Part shown: positions 32,948 through 42,221 of the stretch, piece by piece
Layout: each line of letters begins with the position of its first letter
Numbering within the stretch: the stretch's first letter is position 1
Origin: Pseudomonadota bacterium
GTDB taxonomy: Bacteria > Pseudomonadota > Gammaproteobacteria > Steroidobacterales > Steroidobacteraceae
Reading direction: 5' to 3'
Assembly: GCA_023423935.1 (NCBI GenBank)
Contig: JAFAEQ010000033.1
Span: forward strand, 62,001 to 126,000
Length of the DNA stretch: 64,000 nucleotides
Notes under the pieces: generated by a model
Told to the model about the DNA's origin: nothing
Seen by the model: only the letters and a program-made list of their open reading frames with translations
The model's database searches: none
Position numbers and translations under genes: made by a program

Positions 32948-34058
32948 CGGCACGGGCGGCCTCGTTCTTGATTTCGCCCGCGTGCGTCAATGCGGTCTTG
33001 GCGATGATCTCGTCGTTCCAGTCCAGCGCGATGGCACTGTCTTTCAGGAACAGTTCGATTAGGTTGTACTGGTTCTTGGCGTACAGCTCGCTTGCGTGCT
33101 CGCCCAGCATGCTCGGTACGTTCAGCGGGCCGACGATCGTGACCTGACCGACGCGGATCGTCTCACCCGGCTGGGTGTACTCGCAGTTGCCGCCGCCTTC
33201 GGCGGCCAGATCGACGATGACGCTGCCGGCTTTCATGCCTTCCACCTGCGCCTTGCTGATGAGCTTCGGCGAAGGCCGGCCGGGAATGGCCGCCGTCGTG
33301 ATGATCACGTCCGCCTGCTGGATGTGCTTGGTCACGACCGCGGCGATCTTGTCTTTCTCTTCCTGCGTGAGCTCGCGTGCATAGCCCCCCGCTCCGCGCG
33401 CATCGACGCCCGTATCGACGAACTTCGCGCCAAGCGACTCCGCTTGTTCCTTGGTCTCGGGCCGCACGTCGTAACCTTCGGTCATCGCACCGAGTCGCCG
33501 CGCGGTGGCGAGCGCCTGCAATCCGGCGACACCCAGGCCCATCACGAGCGTACGCTGCGGGCGAATCGACCCGACGGCCGTGGTCATCATGGGCAGCATG
33601 CGTGCGATGTTCGTCGCGCCGAGCAGCACTGAGTAGTAGCCAGCGAGCGCGGCCTGGCTCGACAACGCGTCCATCGCCTGAGCGCGCGTGATACGCGGCA
33701 CCAGCTCCATCGCGAAACAGGTGATCTTGCGATCGCGGAGCAGCTTCGTGAGCTCCGGCTCCTTGTGCGCGTAGACGAACGAAATCAGGATCGAGCCTTC
33801 GCGCATCGCACGCACGATCGAAGGATCGGGCGGCTGAACCGCAACGACGATGTCCGCATCGCCGACCATGGCAAGTGGATCCGGATTGAACGTCGCGCTC
33901 TTGAACGCGGAATCGGCCAGCTTGACCGCTTCGCCCGCACCGGACTCGATCTGAATCTCGGCTCCGAGCTTCACGAGTTTATCTGCGACCGCCGGGACCA
34001 TCGCGACGCGTCGCTCGTTCGCTCGGGTTTCCTTGAGAACGGCAATCTTGACTGGCAT
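32931..34058 (-). CDS. pntAA: NAD(P) transhydrogenase subunit alpha, NAD-binding part
   Basis: This 375-residue cytosolic NAD(H)-binding subunit begins MPVKIAVLKETRANERRVAMVP. It has the alanine dehydrogenase/PNT N-terminal domain, the nucleotide-binding loop VMGLGVAGLQALATARRLGA near residue 168, and IPGRPSPKLISKAQVEGMKAGSVIVDLAAEGGGN near 260. The ATG at 34058 matches the family start; the frame opens upstream at 34310. The C terminus ends AAIDNG, whose last codons lie within the TTGACAATTG repeat, so the tail is probably not ancestral. Confidence 0.94.
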   Translation of the reverse strand: MPVKIAVLKETRANERRVAMVPAVADKLVKLGAEIQIESGAGEAVKLADSAFKSATFNPDPLAMVGDADIVVAVQPPDPSIVRAMREGSILISFVYAHKEPELTKLLRDRKITCFAMELVPRITRAQAMDALSSQAALAGYYSVLLGATNIARMLPMMTTAVGSIRPQRTLVMGLGVAGLQALATARRLGAMTEGYDVRPETKEQAESLGAKFVDTGVDARGAGGYARELTQEEKDKIAAVVTKHIQQADVIITTAAIPGRPSPKLISKAQVEGMKAGSVIVDLAAEGGGNCEYTQPGETIRVGQVTIVGPLNVPSMLGEHASELYAKNQYNLIELFLKDSAIALDWNDEIIAKTALTHAGEIKNEAARAAIDNG

Positions 34059-34249
34059 GCACACCCCTACAGGGAGCTTTATCGAGAGGGCCGCAAGATA
34101 CCCGGCCGACGCGTGGAGCGGTAGCACCGAGTCTGGGGAAAGAGGGGCAATCGCGAAGCGGATCGAGAAGCAGCAGCGCAAAGGCCGCATGCTAGACTGC
34201 GCCCGCCTCGGCGACGCCGCAGTCGCGAGCAGCCGGCCATTCAAATCAG

Positions 34250-34945
34250 ATGTCGAACTCCCCTCGCTATGTGAGCGCAGCGTTTGCGCTGATGTATCCG
34301 GTGACTGCATTCATCGCATCACGGCTGCACGATACATCGCTCACACTGCTTGCAATGGGTGTCCTGACCGCGGCCATCCTCACGCCAGCGCTATGGCGAG
34401 GAGCGAAAGGCGCCTGGATCGCAGTGCCGATCATCGGTGCAATTCTCTGGTGGCTCGCCAGCACACCGGCGGATCTGTTGTTGCTCTATGTACCCCCCGT
34501 GCTGATTCCCGGCTTCCTCGCCTGGGTGTTCGGCCATACCCTGGCAGCCGGCAATACGCCGCTCATCGCTCAGTTCGTAAGACTCATTCATCCACCGGAT
34601 GATCCGATCGAGGCCGATGTGTGGCCCTATGCCCGGCGCCTGACGCTCGCATGGGCGGTACTGCTGAGCTCGATTGCGCTCATCAATTTGCTCCTGGCAC
34701 TGTTCGTCGAGGATGGGCTGCTATTCGCGGCAGGCATCGCCTCGCCTCTCACCATCGCGCAGCCCGTGTGGTCCACCTTCGCCAATCTCATCGGCTACTT
34801 GCTTATCGCAGGATTCTTCGTGTGCGAGTACGCATATCGGCGTCGGCGTTTCCCCCGACAGCCTTATAGGAACTTCCTCGATTTTCTACGTCGCACGATT
34901 GCCGCGAGCCCGCGTGTGATCAGTTGGGATCGCACGGGTCATTAG
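34250..34945 (+). CDS. COG4648-like membrane protein of aryl polyene clusters
   Basis: This 231-residue inner-membrane protein has six or seven hydrophobic segments, a Pro-rich loop (YVPPVLIPGFLAWVFGHTL) and the polar segment RLIHPPDDPIEADVWPYARRLT. It resembles the COG4648 family found almost only in aryl polyene and xanthomonadin gene clusters. Its role is unknown, perhaps in lipid anchoring or export of the pigment. It leads the plus-strand operon, and the next gene starts 2 nt after its stop. Confidence 0.65.
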   Translation: MSNSPRYVSAAFALMYPVTAFIASRLHDTSLTLLAMGVLTAAILTPALWRGAKGAWIAVPIIGAILWWLASTPADLLLLYVPPVLIPGFLAWVFGHTLAAGNTPLIAQFVRLIHPPDDPIEADVWPYARRLTLAWAVLLSSIALINLLLALFVEDGLLFAAGIASPLTIAQPVWSTFANLIGYLLIAGFFVCEYAYRRRRFPRQPYRNFLDFLRRTIAASPRVISWDRTGH

Positions 34946-34947
34946 AG

Positions 34948-35274
34948 ATGGACGCGCCAGATTCATATTCCGTATCGCTGCGCATCGGCGCCGACCACCC
35001 TTCCCTGCCAGGGCACTTTCCGGGAAATCCGATCGTGCCGGGGGTCGTGCTGCTCGATCATGTGCAACAGGCCGCACAAGCGTGGCTTGGCGCGCGAACC
35101 CAGGTTCGTGCCATCCCGCAGGTGAAGTTCATTCAACCCTTGCTGCCCGAGCAGGATGCGCGCATCGACTTGCGCCGCGCGGGCGAGGAGCTGCGATTCA
35201 CGATCACGCGCGGTGAAGACACGCTCGCACAGGGTGTAATGACCTTGAGCGCGTCTGCAGAGTGCGGCGCGTGA
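34948..35274 (+). CDS. ApeI-like hotdog 3-hydroxyacyl-ACP dehydratase
   Basis: This 108-residue protein is a short hotdog-fold dehydratase. Near residues 17-32 it has HPSLPGHFPGNPIVPG, the FabZ/FabA-type pattern with the catalytic histidine in GHFPG, followed by LLDHVQQAA. In aryl polyene assembly ApeI works with ApeP to dehydrate the beta-hydroxyacyl-ACP. The ATG at 34948 follows the previous stop by 2 nt. The stop codon overlaps a GTG of the next gene, so translation is probably coupled. Confidence 0.8.
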   Translation: MDAPDSYSVSLRIGADHPSLPGHFPGNPIVPGVVLLDHVQQAAQAWLGARTQVRAIPQVKFIQPLLPEQDARIDLRRAGEELRFTITRGEDTLAQGVMTLSASAECGA

Positions 35275-36242
35275 AAGCCAAATGGATGGAGCGCCCGGAA
35301 GGCGGCAGCACGCTGGGCCTGCGTATTCTGCGGGGATTCGCACTCGCGTGCGGCCGCACGGCGGCGCGAGTCGTGCTGTATCCGATCACGCTGTATTACC
35401 TGATCCGGCGCGGACCCGAGCGCCGCGCTTCGCGCGAGTACCTCACACGCGTGTTCGGCCGCGCGAGCCTCTGGCAGATCACCAGACATTTCCACACCTT
35501 CGCCGCGACTATTCTCGATCGCGTCTATCTGCTGTCCGAGCGATTCAAACGGTTCGACGTGCGCCACGAAGGGCTCGCGGATCTGCGTACGCAATGGGAG
35601 AGACAGCAGGGCGTGCTGCTGTTCGGCTCGCATCTCGGCAGCTTCGATGCGCTGCGCACGTTCGCGCAGCTGCGCGAGGATGTGAAGATCCGCGTCGTCA
35701 TCGATGTGGAACAGAACCAGGCCGTGTTCTCGGTGCTGAGCGCGCTGAATCCCGCGCTCGCGAAATCGATCATCAACGCGCGTCAGGATGGAGCCACCAC
35801 GGCACTCGCGATCAAGGAAGCGCTGGATGAGAAATGCATCGTCACGATGCTGGTCGATCGCGCGCGACCCGGCAATCAGACGGTCGATGTCGATTTCCTC
35901 GGCGGCAAAGCACCCTTTCCGACCGGACCCTGGATGCTGGCCTCGGCGTTGAAAGTTCCAGTGGTGCTGTGCTTCGGGCTGTACCGCGGCGGCAACCGCT
36001 ACGACTTCTATTTCGAGCATTTCAGCGATTCACTCGTGATCGAACGTGGACGGCGCGAAGCCGCGGTAAAAGAGATCGTGCAGCGATTCGCCGACCGGCT
36101 CGCGCATCACGCGCGTCATGCCCCTTACAATTGGTTCAACTTCTATGACTTCTGGCACACGCACGATAGCCTTGAACATCATGCAACGCCTGGCTCCCAT
36201 CCTGATGCTCGGGGCACTGTCGATGCAGGCGATCGCCGCTGA
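35271..36242 (+). CDS. LpxL-like acyltransferase of the aryl polyene cluster
   Basis: This 323-residue protein resembles COG4261-type lipid A acyltransferase relatives, with a hydrophobic N-terminal anchor, VLLFGSHLGSFDALR (an HxxxxD-like acyltransferase site, near residue 115) and VTMLVDRARPGNQTVDVDFLGGKAPFPTGPWMLA. It probably attaches the polyene to a lipid or sugar at the inner membrane. GTG at 35271 overlaps the previous stop as GTGA; GTG at 35262 and ATG at 35283 are alternatives. The conserved family end NWFNFYDFW lies near 36153; the remaining 30 residues run over the start of the next gene. Confidence 0.75.
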   Translation: MKAKWMERPEGGSTLGLRILRGFALACGRTAARVVLYPITLYYLIRRGPERRASREYLTRVFGRASLWQITRHFHTFAATILDRVYLLSERFKRFDVRHEGLADLRTQWERQQGVLLFGSHLGSFDALRTFAQLREDVKIRVVIDVEQNQAVFSVLSALNPALAKSIINARQDGATTALAIKEALDEKCIVTMLVDRARPGNQTVDVDFLGGKAPFPTGPWMLASALKVPVVLCFGLYRGGNRYDFYFEHFSDSLVIERGRREAAVKEIVQRFADRLAHHARHAPYNWFNFYDFWHTHDSLEHHATPGSHPDARGTVDAGDRR

Positions 36243-36813
36243 TGCGGTCGATGCCGGACAGCTGATTTCCCGACTCGCACGTCCCGCGCCGGCGACGATC
36301 GATTTCACGGAGATCCGCTTTTCGCCGCTGCTGAAACAGCCAGTGATCGTATCCGGCACGCTCGGCTACGCAGGGCCCGACACGCTCGATCGACACGTCA
36401 CCTCCCCGTATCGCGAAGACACCGAGATTCGCGGCGAAGCCGTGAAAGTCCGTCGCGAAGGCGAGCCCGAACGCAGTTTCGCCATTCGGCGCGCACCCGA
36501 GCTGCAGGGACTTCTGAGCACGTTCTCGTCGATGCTGGCCGGCGATCATTCGGTCCTGGAAAAAAGCTTCGAGGTCAGCGCCTCCGGCACGGACGATCAA
36601 TGGCAGCTCGAGCTCAAACCGCGCGATCCACGCTTCGGCAAACGCGTTCGTGTGGTGAACATCCAGGGTCGCGCCGATCAGCCGCGCTGCTTCTGGATCG
36701 TGAACAACGATGAAGGCGCGAGCGTGATGCTCCTCGGGCGCGCCTCGCACACCGAGCTGCCGCAGCCGCTGACGCGCGAGTGGCTGGAGCGCAGGTGCCG
36801 AACACATGAATAG
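36145..36813 (+). CDS. LolA-like periplasmic carrier
   Basis: This 222-residue protein has a signal peptide (LAPILMLGALSMQAIAA; cleavage near residue 30 from this start) and a LolA/LolB-like beta-rich domain. It contains IDFTEIRFSPLLKQPVIVSGTLGYAGPD, DTEIRGEAVKVRR and WQLELKPRDPRFGKRVRVVNI. Aryl polyene clusters commonly encode such a carrier, thought to move the lipid-like pigment across the periplasm. ATG at 36145 or 36181 could be the start; both overlap the 3' end of the acyltransferase gene, by 98 or 62 nt. The MMPL exporter gene follows after 45 nt. Confidence 0.75.
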   Translation: MTSGTRTIALNIMQRLAPILMLGALSMQAIAADAVDAGQLISRLARPAPATIDFTEIRFSPLLKQPVIVSGTLGYAGPDTLDRHVTSPYREDTEIRGEAVKVRREGEPERSFAIRRAPELQGLLSTFSSMLAGDHSVLEKSFEVSASGTDDQWQLELKPRDPRFGKRVRVVNIQGRADQPRCFWIVNNDEGASVMLLGRASHTELPQPLTREWLERRCRTHE

Positions 36814-36858
36814 GGCCTGGGGCTCGAGCAGTTCAGCACTTAGGGCTTCGAGAGAATA

Positions 36859-39222
36859 ATGAGCGAGTCGGAGCCGGCCCCGAATTCTTCGCACCGCGCG
36901 CGCGGTATCGTCCTCGTCGCGATCTGGCTGATCGTGCTGGCCTTGCTCGGCTGGTACGTGCAGAAGGATCTGACTGTCGGTACGGATCTGCGCTTGTTCC
37001 TGCCGAACCCGACGACGGCAGAGCAGCGCTTGCTGCTGGAAGAAATCGGCGAAGGCCCGGCCTCGCGCGCACTGGTCGTGACGCTCGAAGGCGATACCCC
37101 CGAACATCTGGCGGAAGCCTCGCGTGAGCTCGTGACCGAGCTTGCCGGCAACGAGCGCTTTCGCCTCGTGACGAACGGCGAGGTCTCGCTCGACTCGATT
37201 CCCGAGAATCTACTGGCCTATCGCTATCTGCTGTCGCCGACACTCGATTCGCAACGATTCGATGCGCGTTACTTGAGCCAGCAGCTGCAGATGCGAGTGC
37301 GCGACCTGGGATCGCCGGCAGGCACTTTGCTCGAGCCGATCCTGCCGCACGACCCGACACTCGAGATCCTGAAGCTCATGCAGTCCTGGCAGCCGATGCA
37401 GGAACCGAATCGGTTGTACGACGTGTGGTTTGACGCACAAGGCAAACGCGCCTTGTTGGTCGCCGAAACCGTTGCGCCGGCGTTCGATCCCGATCAGCAG
37501 CGCGCAGCAATCGATGAGCTCCAGCAAGCGTTCGCGCACATCAACGACAACGGCCCGATGACGCTTGCGGTCAGCGGACCGGGGTCCTTCTCGGTGCTGA
37601 TGGAATCGCGCACGCGCGGCGAGGCGCAAACGCTCGGCACGGTCGCAACCGTCGGCATGATCGTTCTGGTGTTCGTTGCCTATCGACGCATTCGCAGTGT
37701 GATCGTGAGCTCGCTGCCGCTCCTCACCGCGGGCGTCGTCGGTTTGCTGGCCGTGAGTCTTTTGTTCGATGCCGTACACGGCATCACGCTCGCGTTCGGA
37801 TTCACGCTGATCGGCGTAGCGCAGGACTATCCGATGCATCTGCTCAGCCATGCGCGTCCCGGACGTTCGTCCGTGGAGTCCGCACGCGAGCTTTGGCCAA
37901 CGCTCGCGACGGGCGTGGCCAGCACATGCATCGCCTACGCCACGTTCCTGTTCTCAGGGGTGACCGGACTTGCGCAGCTCGCCTGTTTCACGGTGGCGTC
38001 CCTGGCTGCCGCAGGGCTGACGACACGTTTCCTGCTGCCGCAGATCATCGGCACTTCCGCACGCGACTTCGGCGACTCGCAATTCCTTGGACGCCTGTGG
38101 GACCGCATCGCTTCGCTCCCTCGGCCGCGCTGGGCGGGCGTAGTTCTCGTGATTCTCTGCCTTGGCGCGCTCGCGCTGCCCGGACCGATGTGGGAGAACG
38201 ACCTCAGCAAGCTCACGCCCGTTCCGCAGGATCTGTTGCTCAAGGATCAGGAGATCCGCAGCCAGCTCGGCACTCCGGATCTGCGCTATCTGATGGTCAT
38301 CGAGGCACCGAACGACGATGCCGCTCTGCAACGACTGGAGCAGCTCGACCCCACCTTGAACACACTCAAGGCGAAAGGCGCGATCGCCGGCTACGATCAC
38401 GCAGCCCGTTATCTACCGACGCAGCAGACGCAGCTTGCGCGCCAGCAACGACTCCCAGACGACGCCTCACTCAGAAGTGCACTGAACCAGGCGCTGACTG
38501 ATACACCCTTCCGGCCCGAAGTCTTCGAGCCATTCCTCGAGGATGTCGCTCACGCGCGCGAGCTACCGCCGCTAACCGTACAGGCGCTGCGCGATTCGCC
38601 GCTCGGCGCCACGTTTGATCTGTTACTGACGTCCCGCGAAGGCAAGAGCACGGCGATCGTCACGTTCACTGACGTCAAAGATCCGCAGGCACTGGCCCAA
38701 CTGGCGGCAAACGAACCCGACACATTCTTGCTCGATCTCAAGGACGCGTCCGAATCGCTGGTGGCGCGTCAGCGCACGCATCTGCTGTGGAGCCTCGCTA
38801 TTGCAGCCGTGCTGCTGATCGCGGTCGTCGCGTTCGCGCTGCGCAGTCCGACACGCGTCGTGCGCGTGCTCGCACCGATGGCGCTCACCACGCTCATTCT
38901 GGTTGCCACACTCCATGCGCTCGGCATCCCGATGACGCTATTCCATCTGATCGCGCTGATCCTCGCAGCTGGGCTCGGATTAGACTACGCGCTTTTCTTC
39001 GAGCACGCCGCGGACGATCCGCACGAACAGCGTCGCACGTTACATGCCGTGCTCGTGTGCTCGCTTTCGACGTTGATGGTGTTCGCACTGCTCGCCACCT
39101 CGAGCCTGCCCGTCCTGCGCGCGATCGGCCTGACGGTTTCGCTGGGCGTGGTAAGCAATTTCGTGCTCGCGCTTTTGCTGACGCGGGAAGCGCCGAAATC
39201 CCAGGTCCACCCTGGCCTCTGA
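36859..39222 (+). CDS. MMPL/RND-family exporter of the aryl polyene cluster
   Basis: This 787-residue inner-membrane protein has about 12 hydrophobic segments in two halves, each with a large periplasmic loop after the first helix (GWYVQKDLTVGTDLRLFLP and GPMWENDLSKLTPVPQDL). The helices FGFTLIGVAQDYPMHLLSH and LAAGLGLDYALFFEHA carry the proton-relay acidic residues expected in MMPL transporters. Similar genes in aryl polyene and xanthomonadin loci export the lipid-linked pigment. It lies between the LolA-like and ApeP-like genes in the same orientation. Confidence 0.88.
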   Translation: MSESEPAPNSSHRARGIVLVAIWLIVLALLGWYVQKDLTVGTDLRLFLPNPTTAEQRLLLEEIGEGPASRALVVTLEGDTPEHLAEASRELVTELAGNERFRLVTNGEVSLDSIPENLLAYRYLLSPTLDSQRFDARYLSQQLQMRVRDLGSPAGTLLEPILPHDPTLEILKLMQSWQPMQEPNRLYDVWFDAQGKRALLVAETVAPAFDPDQQRAAIDELQQAFAHINDNGPMTLAVSGPGSFSVLMESRTRGEAQTLGTVATVGMIVLVFVAYRRIRSVIVSSLPLLTAGVVGLLAVSLLFDAVHGITLAFGFTLIGVAQDYPMHLLSHARPGRSSVESARELWPTLATGVASTCIAYATFLFSGVTGLAQLACFTVASLAAAGLTTRFLLPQIIGTSARDFGDSQFLGRLWDRIASLPRPRWAGVVLVILCLGALALPGPMWENDLSKLTPVPQDLLLKDQEIRSQLGTPDLRYLMVIEAPNDDAALQRLEQLDPTLNTLKAKGAIAGYDHAARYLPTQQTQLARQQRLPDDASLRSALNQALTDTPFRPEVFEPFLEDVAHARELPPLTVQALRDSPLGATFDLLLTSREGKSTAIVTFTDVKDPQALAQLAANEPDTFLLDLKDASESLVARQRTHLLWSLAIAAVLLIAVVAFALRSPTRVVRVLAPMALTTLILVATLHALGIPMTLFHLIALILAAGLGLDYALFFEHAADDPHEQRRTLHAVLVCSLSTLMVFALLATSSLPVLRAIGLTVSLGVVSNFVLALLLTREAPKSQVHPGL

Positions 39223-39240
39223 CTCAGAGCCCCACACCGC

Positions 39241-39672
39241 ATGTCTCAAACCCCCAGCCCTCTAGCCGCTCTCATTCCGCATCAGGGCTCGATGTGTCTG
39301 CTCGAGCGCGTCGTCGACTGGAACGATCAGCGCATCACACTCGCCACGGACACGCATCGCACGCACGACAATCCGCTGCGCTCGCAAGGCGAGCTGAAAG
39401 CCGTGCACCTGTGTGAGTACGGCGCACAGGCAATGGCGGTCCACGGTGCATTGCAGGCGCAGGCCAAGGGGTCAACAGCACCGCCGGGGATGCTCGTCGC
39501 GCTACGGTCGGTCAAGTTCAATTGCGAACGAGTGGATACGATCGAATCGAGCCTCGTGATCGAGGCCGAGTGTCTGCAGTCATCACCGACCAGCCAGCAG
39601 TACACGTTCAAAGTCTCTGCGAACGATCAGCTGTTGTGCGAGGGTCGTGCGGCGGTGGTTTTGCGGGGTTAG
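39241..39672 (+). CDS. ApeP-like hotdog dehydratase
   Basis: This 143-residue protein has the ApeP hallmark LIPHQGSMCLLERVVDW with the catalytic-type histidine near residue 15, and LCEYGAQAMAVHGAL near 60 with a conserved glutamate. It is expected to pair with the ApeI-like protein to dehydrate 3-hydroxyacyl-ACP during polyene extension. It is 18 nt after the exporter gene and ends the plus-strand operon. The following gap carries an inverted CTCCACGGGG repeat. Confidence 0.8.
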   Translation: MSQTPSPLAALIPHQGSMCLLERVVDWNDQRITLATDTHRTHDNPLRSQGELKAVHLCEYGAQAMAVHGALQAQAKGSTAPPGMLVALRSVKFNCERVDTIESSLVIEAECLQSSPTSQQYTFKVSANDQLLCEGRAAVVLRG

Positions 39673-39690
39673 TGGAGAAAGGGATCAGTG

Positions 39691-39823
39691 GAGAAGAAGA
39701 TCTCCACGGGGCACACAGGGTCGGAATCGAAGAGCCTCTCGGAGCAATGCATCTCAATCTGCAAATGTGTTCCGCCCCCCGTGGTCCCCGTGCACCCCGT
39801 GGAGCTCTTACACTCTTCTTCTC
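39691..39823. repeat. CTCCACGGGG / GAAGAAG inverted repeat
   Basis: GAGAAGAAGATCTCCACGGG (39691-39710) and the following GCACACAGGG are mirrored at 39785-39823 by CCCCGTGCACCCCGTGGAG and CTCTTCTTCTC. The arms lie at the two ends of the gap between the convergent dehydratase and halogenase genes. The right arm overlaps the halogenase stop codon. A bidirectional terminator role is possible. Confidence 0.75.
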
Positions 39824-41432
39824 AGCGAGTAGCGACAGAAAACAAGCGACCACCGCCGACCGCCGTGGCAGGTAGCAAGACCTTGACCGCCTGAGCATCC
39901 AGCGACGGGAACTGGCCACACGCACGCTCCACGATCTCGCAAGCAACATCGTTCAGAAGCTGCGTGTACTCGACGATGCGCTCGCGGAAGCCGCGTTCAT
40001 CCAGCGAATCGCGCAGGCCACGGTTCAGCTCGGCAAACCATGGCAGCGAGCATTGATCCAGCATGACAGGCATGTTGCGGCGCGCGCTGAGCTTCGACCA
40101 TTCGCGCAGGAACGTCTGCATGGCGAAGTTGAGCGCCTTGCAATGCTGCAGCTCGGCCGACAGCGCGCTGATGCTGGCGAGATCGGTAAGGCGTTCCTGG
40201 AAGAAGAGCTGGCACAGGATTCCCCAGTAATACGTGTAGTCCCAGATCACCTTGATCGGCATGACTTCGGGATCGCCGAACAGCGCGTACTGATCCTGAT
40301 AAAGCGCAAGCGTGCTTTCGTAGAAGGAACCATAGAGCTGCTGATAGACGCGCGCCCTGCCGCCGACATGCTCGCCGTTCAGATCGCGTTCGATCATATC
40401 GACGATGTACGTGTTGCTGATCGCGATGAAATCGCTGCCAGGAGAATAGAACGGATCGAGGAACACACCTGCTTCGCCGGTGAGCGCCCAGCGATCAGCC
40501 CCTGAGAACACCTGTTTGCAGCCGTAGGAGAATTTGCGGAAGAACGCGAAGTCCTGCAGCCGGTCTTTCTTCGTTTCGAGCTCGCGCGCGAGGCGCGGCT
40601 CGTGCTTGCGAAACCAGTCGAGCGCTTTCTCGAACGTGTTCATCGATTCGAGCGGATGCAGCTTCGCATCGCACACGATGCCAACCGAGTGAGAGCCGGA
40701 CGCCAGCGGGATCAGCCAGGCCCAGTAACCTGTGCCGCACAGGTGATTGGTCGACAACCAGCGATTGGGCGGCGTGCAGCGCGCGAGCCAGGCCGGATCC
40801 TCCGACCATCGGTTGACGTCGATGCGATCGCCGATGCGAAACCAGACGGCATTCGCATCGTGCGCGTTCTCCTGTGCCAGGCCCAACTTGCGCTTGATGA
40901 GCCCTGCGCGGCCGGAAGCGTCGATGAGCCAGCGTCCGCACGTTTCGTGAACTTCGCCGTTGCTTTCGTAATGGACCAGGTGAGCGCGTCCATCCGCGCC
41001 GATATCCAACGAACGCACGGTCGCCCCATCGGCGAAGCGCACGCCGAGCTCGCGCGCACGCTCGGCGAGAAAATTCTCGAAGATGCCGCGATCGAGCTGA
41101 TAAGCCGGTGTCGCCAGAAAGGAGCTGGCGCCGAGCTCCAACACCTGATCGACATCGCTGCGACCTTCGGAGAAGAAAAAGCGGAAGCCGAATTTCTTCA
41201 GCTGCTTAGTGACCAGGTGCTCCTGCAATCCGAGCACCGATTCAAAATAGTGAGCGCCGATCTCGACGGTCGATTCGCCGACCTTGTGAGTTGCATGCGG
41301 GACCGGATGACGGCGGCGTTCCAGCACCAGGACGCGCAGCTCTGGATGCTTGCGCAACAACTGAATCGAAAGCGTAAGTCCGGCGAGGCCGCCGCCCAGA
41401 ACGATCACATCGTGCTGCGGTTGATCGAGCAT
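39822..41432 (-). CDS. Flavin-dependent halogenase-like protein 1
   Basis: This 536-residue FAD protein resembles tryptophan-halogenase-type enzymes of pigment clusters. It has a Rossmann fingerprint GGGLAG (residues 13-18) with E38 at the strand end, GEST near 52-55, and K80 in KKFGFRF, aligned in context with the catalytic lysine of halogenases. The halogenase motif WxWxIP is at W237-W239-IP. DPFYSPGSDF near residue 340 closes the flavin site. It probably brominates or chlorinates the aryl head group or chain. No flavin reductase is encoded nearby. It is the last gene of the minus-strand ACP-KS-CLF operon, 4 nt after CLF. Confidence 0.8.
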   Translation of the reverse strand: MLDQPQHDVIVLGGGLAGLTLSIQLLRKHPELRVLVLERRRHPVPHATHKVGESTVEIGAHYFESVLGLQEHLVTKQLKKFGFRFFFSEGRSDVDQVLELGASSFLATPAYQLDRGIFENFLAERARELGVRFADGATVRSLDIGADGRAHLVHYESNGEVHETCGRWLIDASGRAGLIKRKLGLAQENAHDANAVWFRIGDRIDVNRWSEDPAWLARCTPPNRWLSTNHLCGTGYWAWLIPLASGSHSVGIVCDAKLHPLESMNTFEKALDWFRKHEPRLARELETKKDRLQDFAFFRKFSYGCKQVFSGADRWALTGEAGVFLDPFYSPGSDFIAISNTYIVDMIERDLNGEHVGGRARVYQQLYGSFYESTLALYQDQYALFGDPEVMPIKVIWDYTYYWGILCQLFFQERLTDLASISALSAELQHCKALNFAMQTFLREWSKLSARRNMPVMLDQCSLPWFAELNRGLRDSLDERGFRERIVEYTQLLNDVACEIVERACGQFPSLDAQAVKVLLPATAVGGGRLFSVATR

Positions 41433-41436
41433 GCGT

Positions 41437-42219
41437 TCAGGTCACATCGACGTGCAGCATCTGCTTCGCACTCAGCTGCAGACGAACCGTGCGCTTGTCC
41501 AGCGCGAGCGCTTCGAAGAACGGCATGCAGGGGGCGAGCGCGTTGTGGGCCACGAGCGCGGCTGCACTGGTTTCCGGCCTGCTCAGTGCGCCTTCAGCGT
41601 CAATGCCGAGCGCCAGGGAACGGCGCGCTTCGGGCATCAGCACCAACCCGACGCCGAACAGACCTTGGCTCGGCGCCACGCTGGCAAGTGCGCCCTTGGC
41701 TTCGATATCGAACGCGACATACAGCACGGGCTTGCGTTCGCAGATCACCTGCGTCGCGGCTTCGAGCAACCCCGCTGCGAACGTGTATTCGAATGCGCTG
41801 ATCGCGGTGTACGCAGCGTAATTGCCGGTGCCGATGCTCCAGTACCCGGCTGCGGCATTGTGAACCGAGTTGTGAAACTTCACGGGCGAGATCAGCGTCG
41901 GCGTCTCGACCAGCGTCGCGCACATGTAGTCGCTGATCGCCAGATCGCCATGCGTGCTTGCGAAGACAGAGGCAATCTCACCCGGCGCAACATTCGCAGC
42001 TTCACAAGCTTTGGAGGCCACTTCGAGCGCAATCGCAACCGTATCGGGCGCGCGACGCCGCTCGGTTGGCGCAAGCAATGTCGGCGCAGGACGCGGCGCG
42101 GCCGCGGCGGGAGCTTCGATCTCACCGCGCAGCACACGCTGAGCGAGATCCCAGCCCGGCAATCGTGCATGCCAGAAGGAAACGCCTGCAAGCCCGACCG
42201 GAGGTAGGTTACGCGCCAT
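41437..42219 (-). CDS. Ketosynthase-like chain-length factor (ApeC-like)
   Basis: This 260-residue truncated ketosynthase fold lacks the Cys-His-His triad of active enzymes. VFASTHGDLAISDYMCATL, SPVKFHNSVHNAAAGYWSIGTGNYAAYTAISA and LYVAFDIEA match the short ketosynthase family found beside KS genes in aryl polyene loci. It probably forms a heterodimer with the upstream KS and sets chain length. The ATG at 42219 immediately follows the KS stop codon; an upstream ATG at 42252 would overlap the KS gene. Confidence 0.75.
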   Translation of the reverse strand: MARNLPPVGLAGVSFWHARLPGWDLAQRVLRGEIEAPAAAAPRPAPTLLAPTERRRAPDTVAIALEVASKACEAANVAPGEIASVFASTHGDLAISDYMCATLVETPTLISPVKFHNSVHNAAAGYWSIGTGNYAAYTAISAFEYTFAAGLLEAATQVICERKPVLYVAFDIEAKGALASVAPSQGLFGVGLVLMPEARRSLALGIDAEGALSRPETSAAALVAHNALAPCMPFFEALALDKRTVRLQLSAKQMLHVDVT

Positions 42220-42221
42220 GA

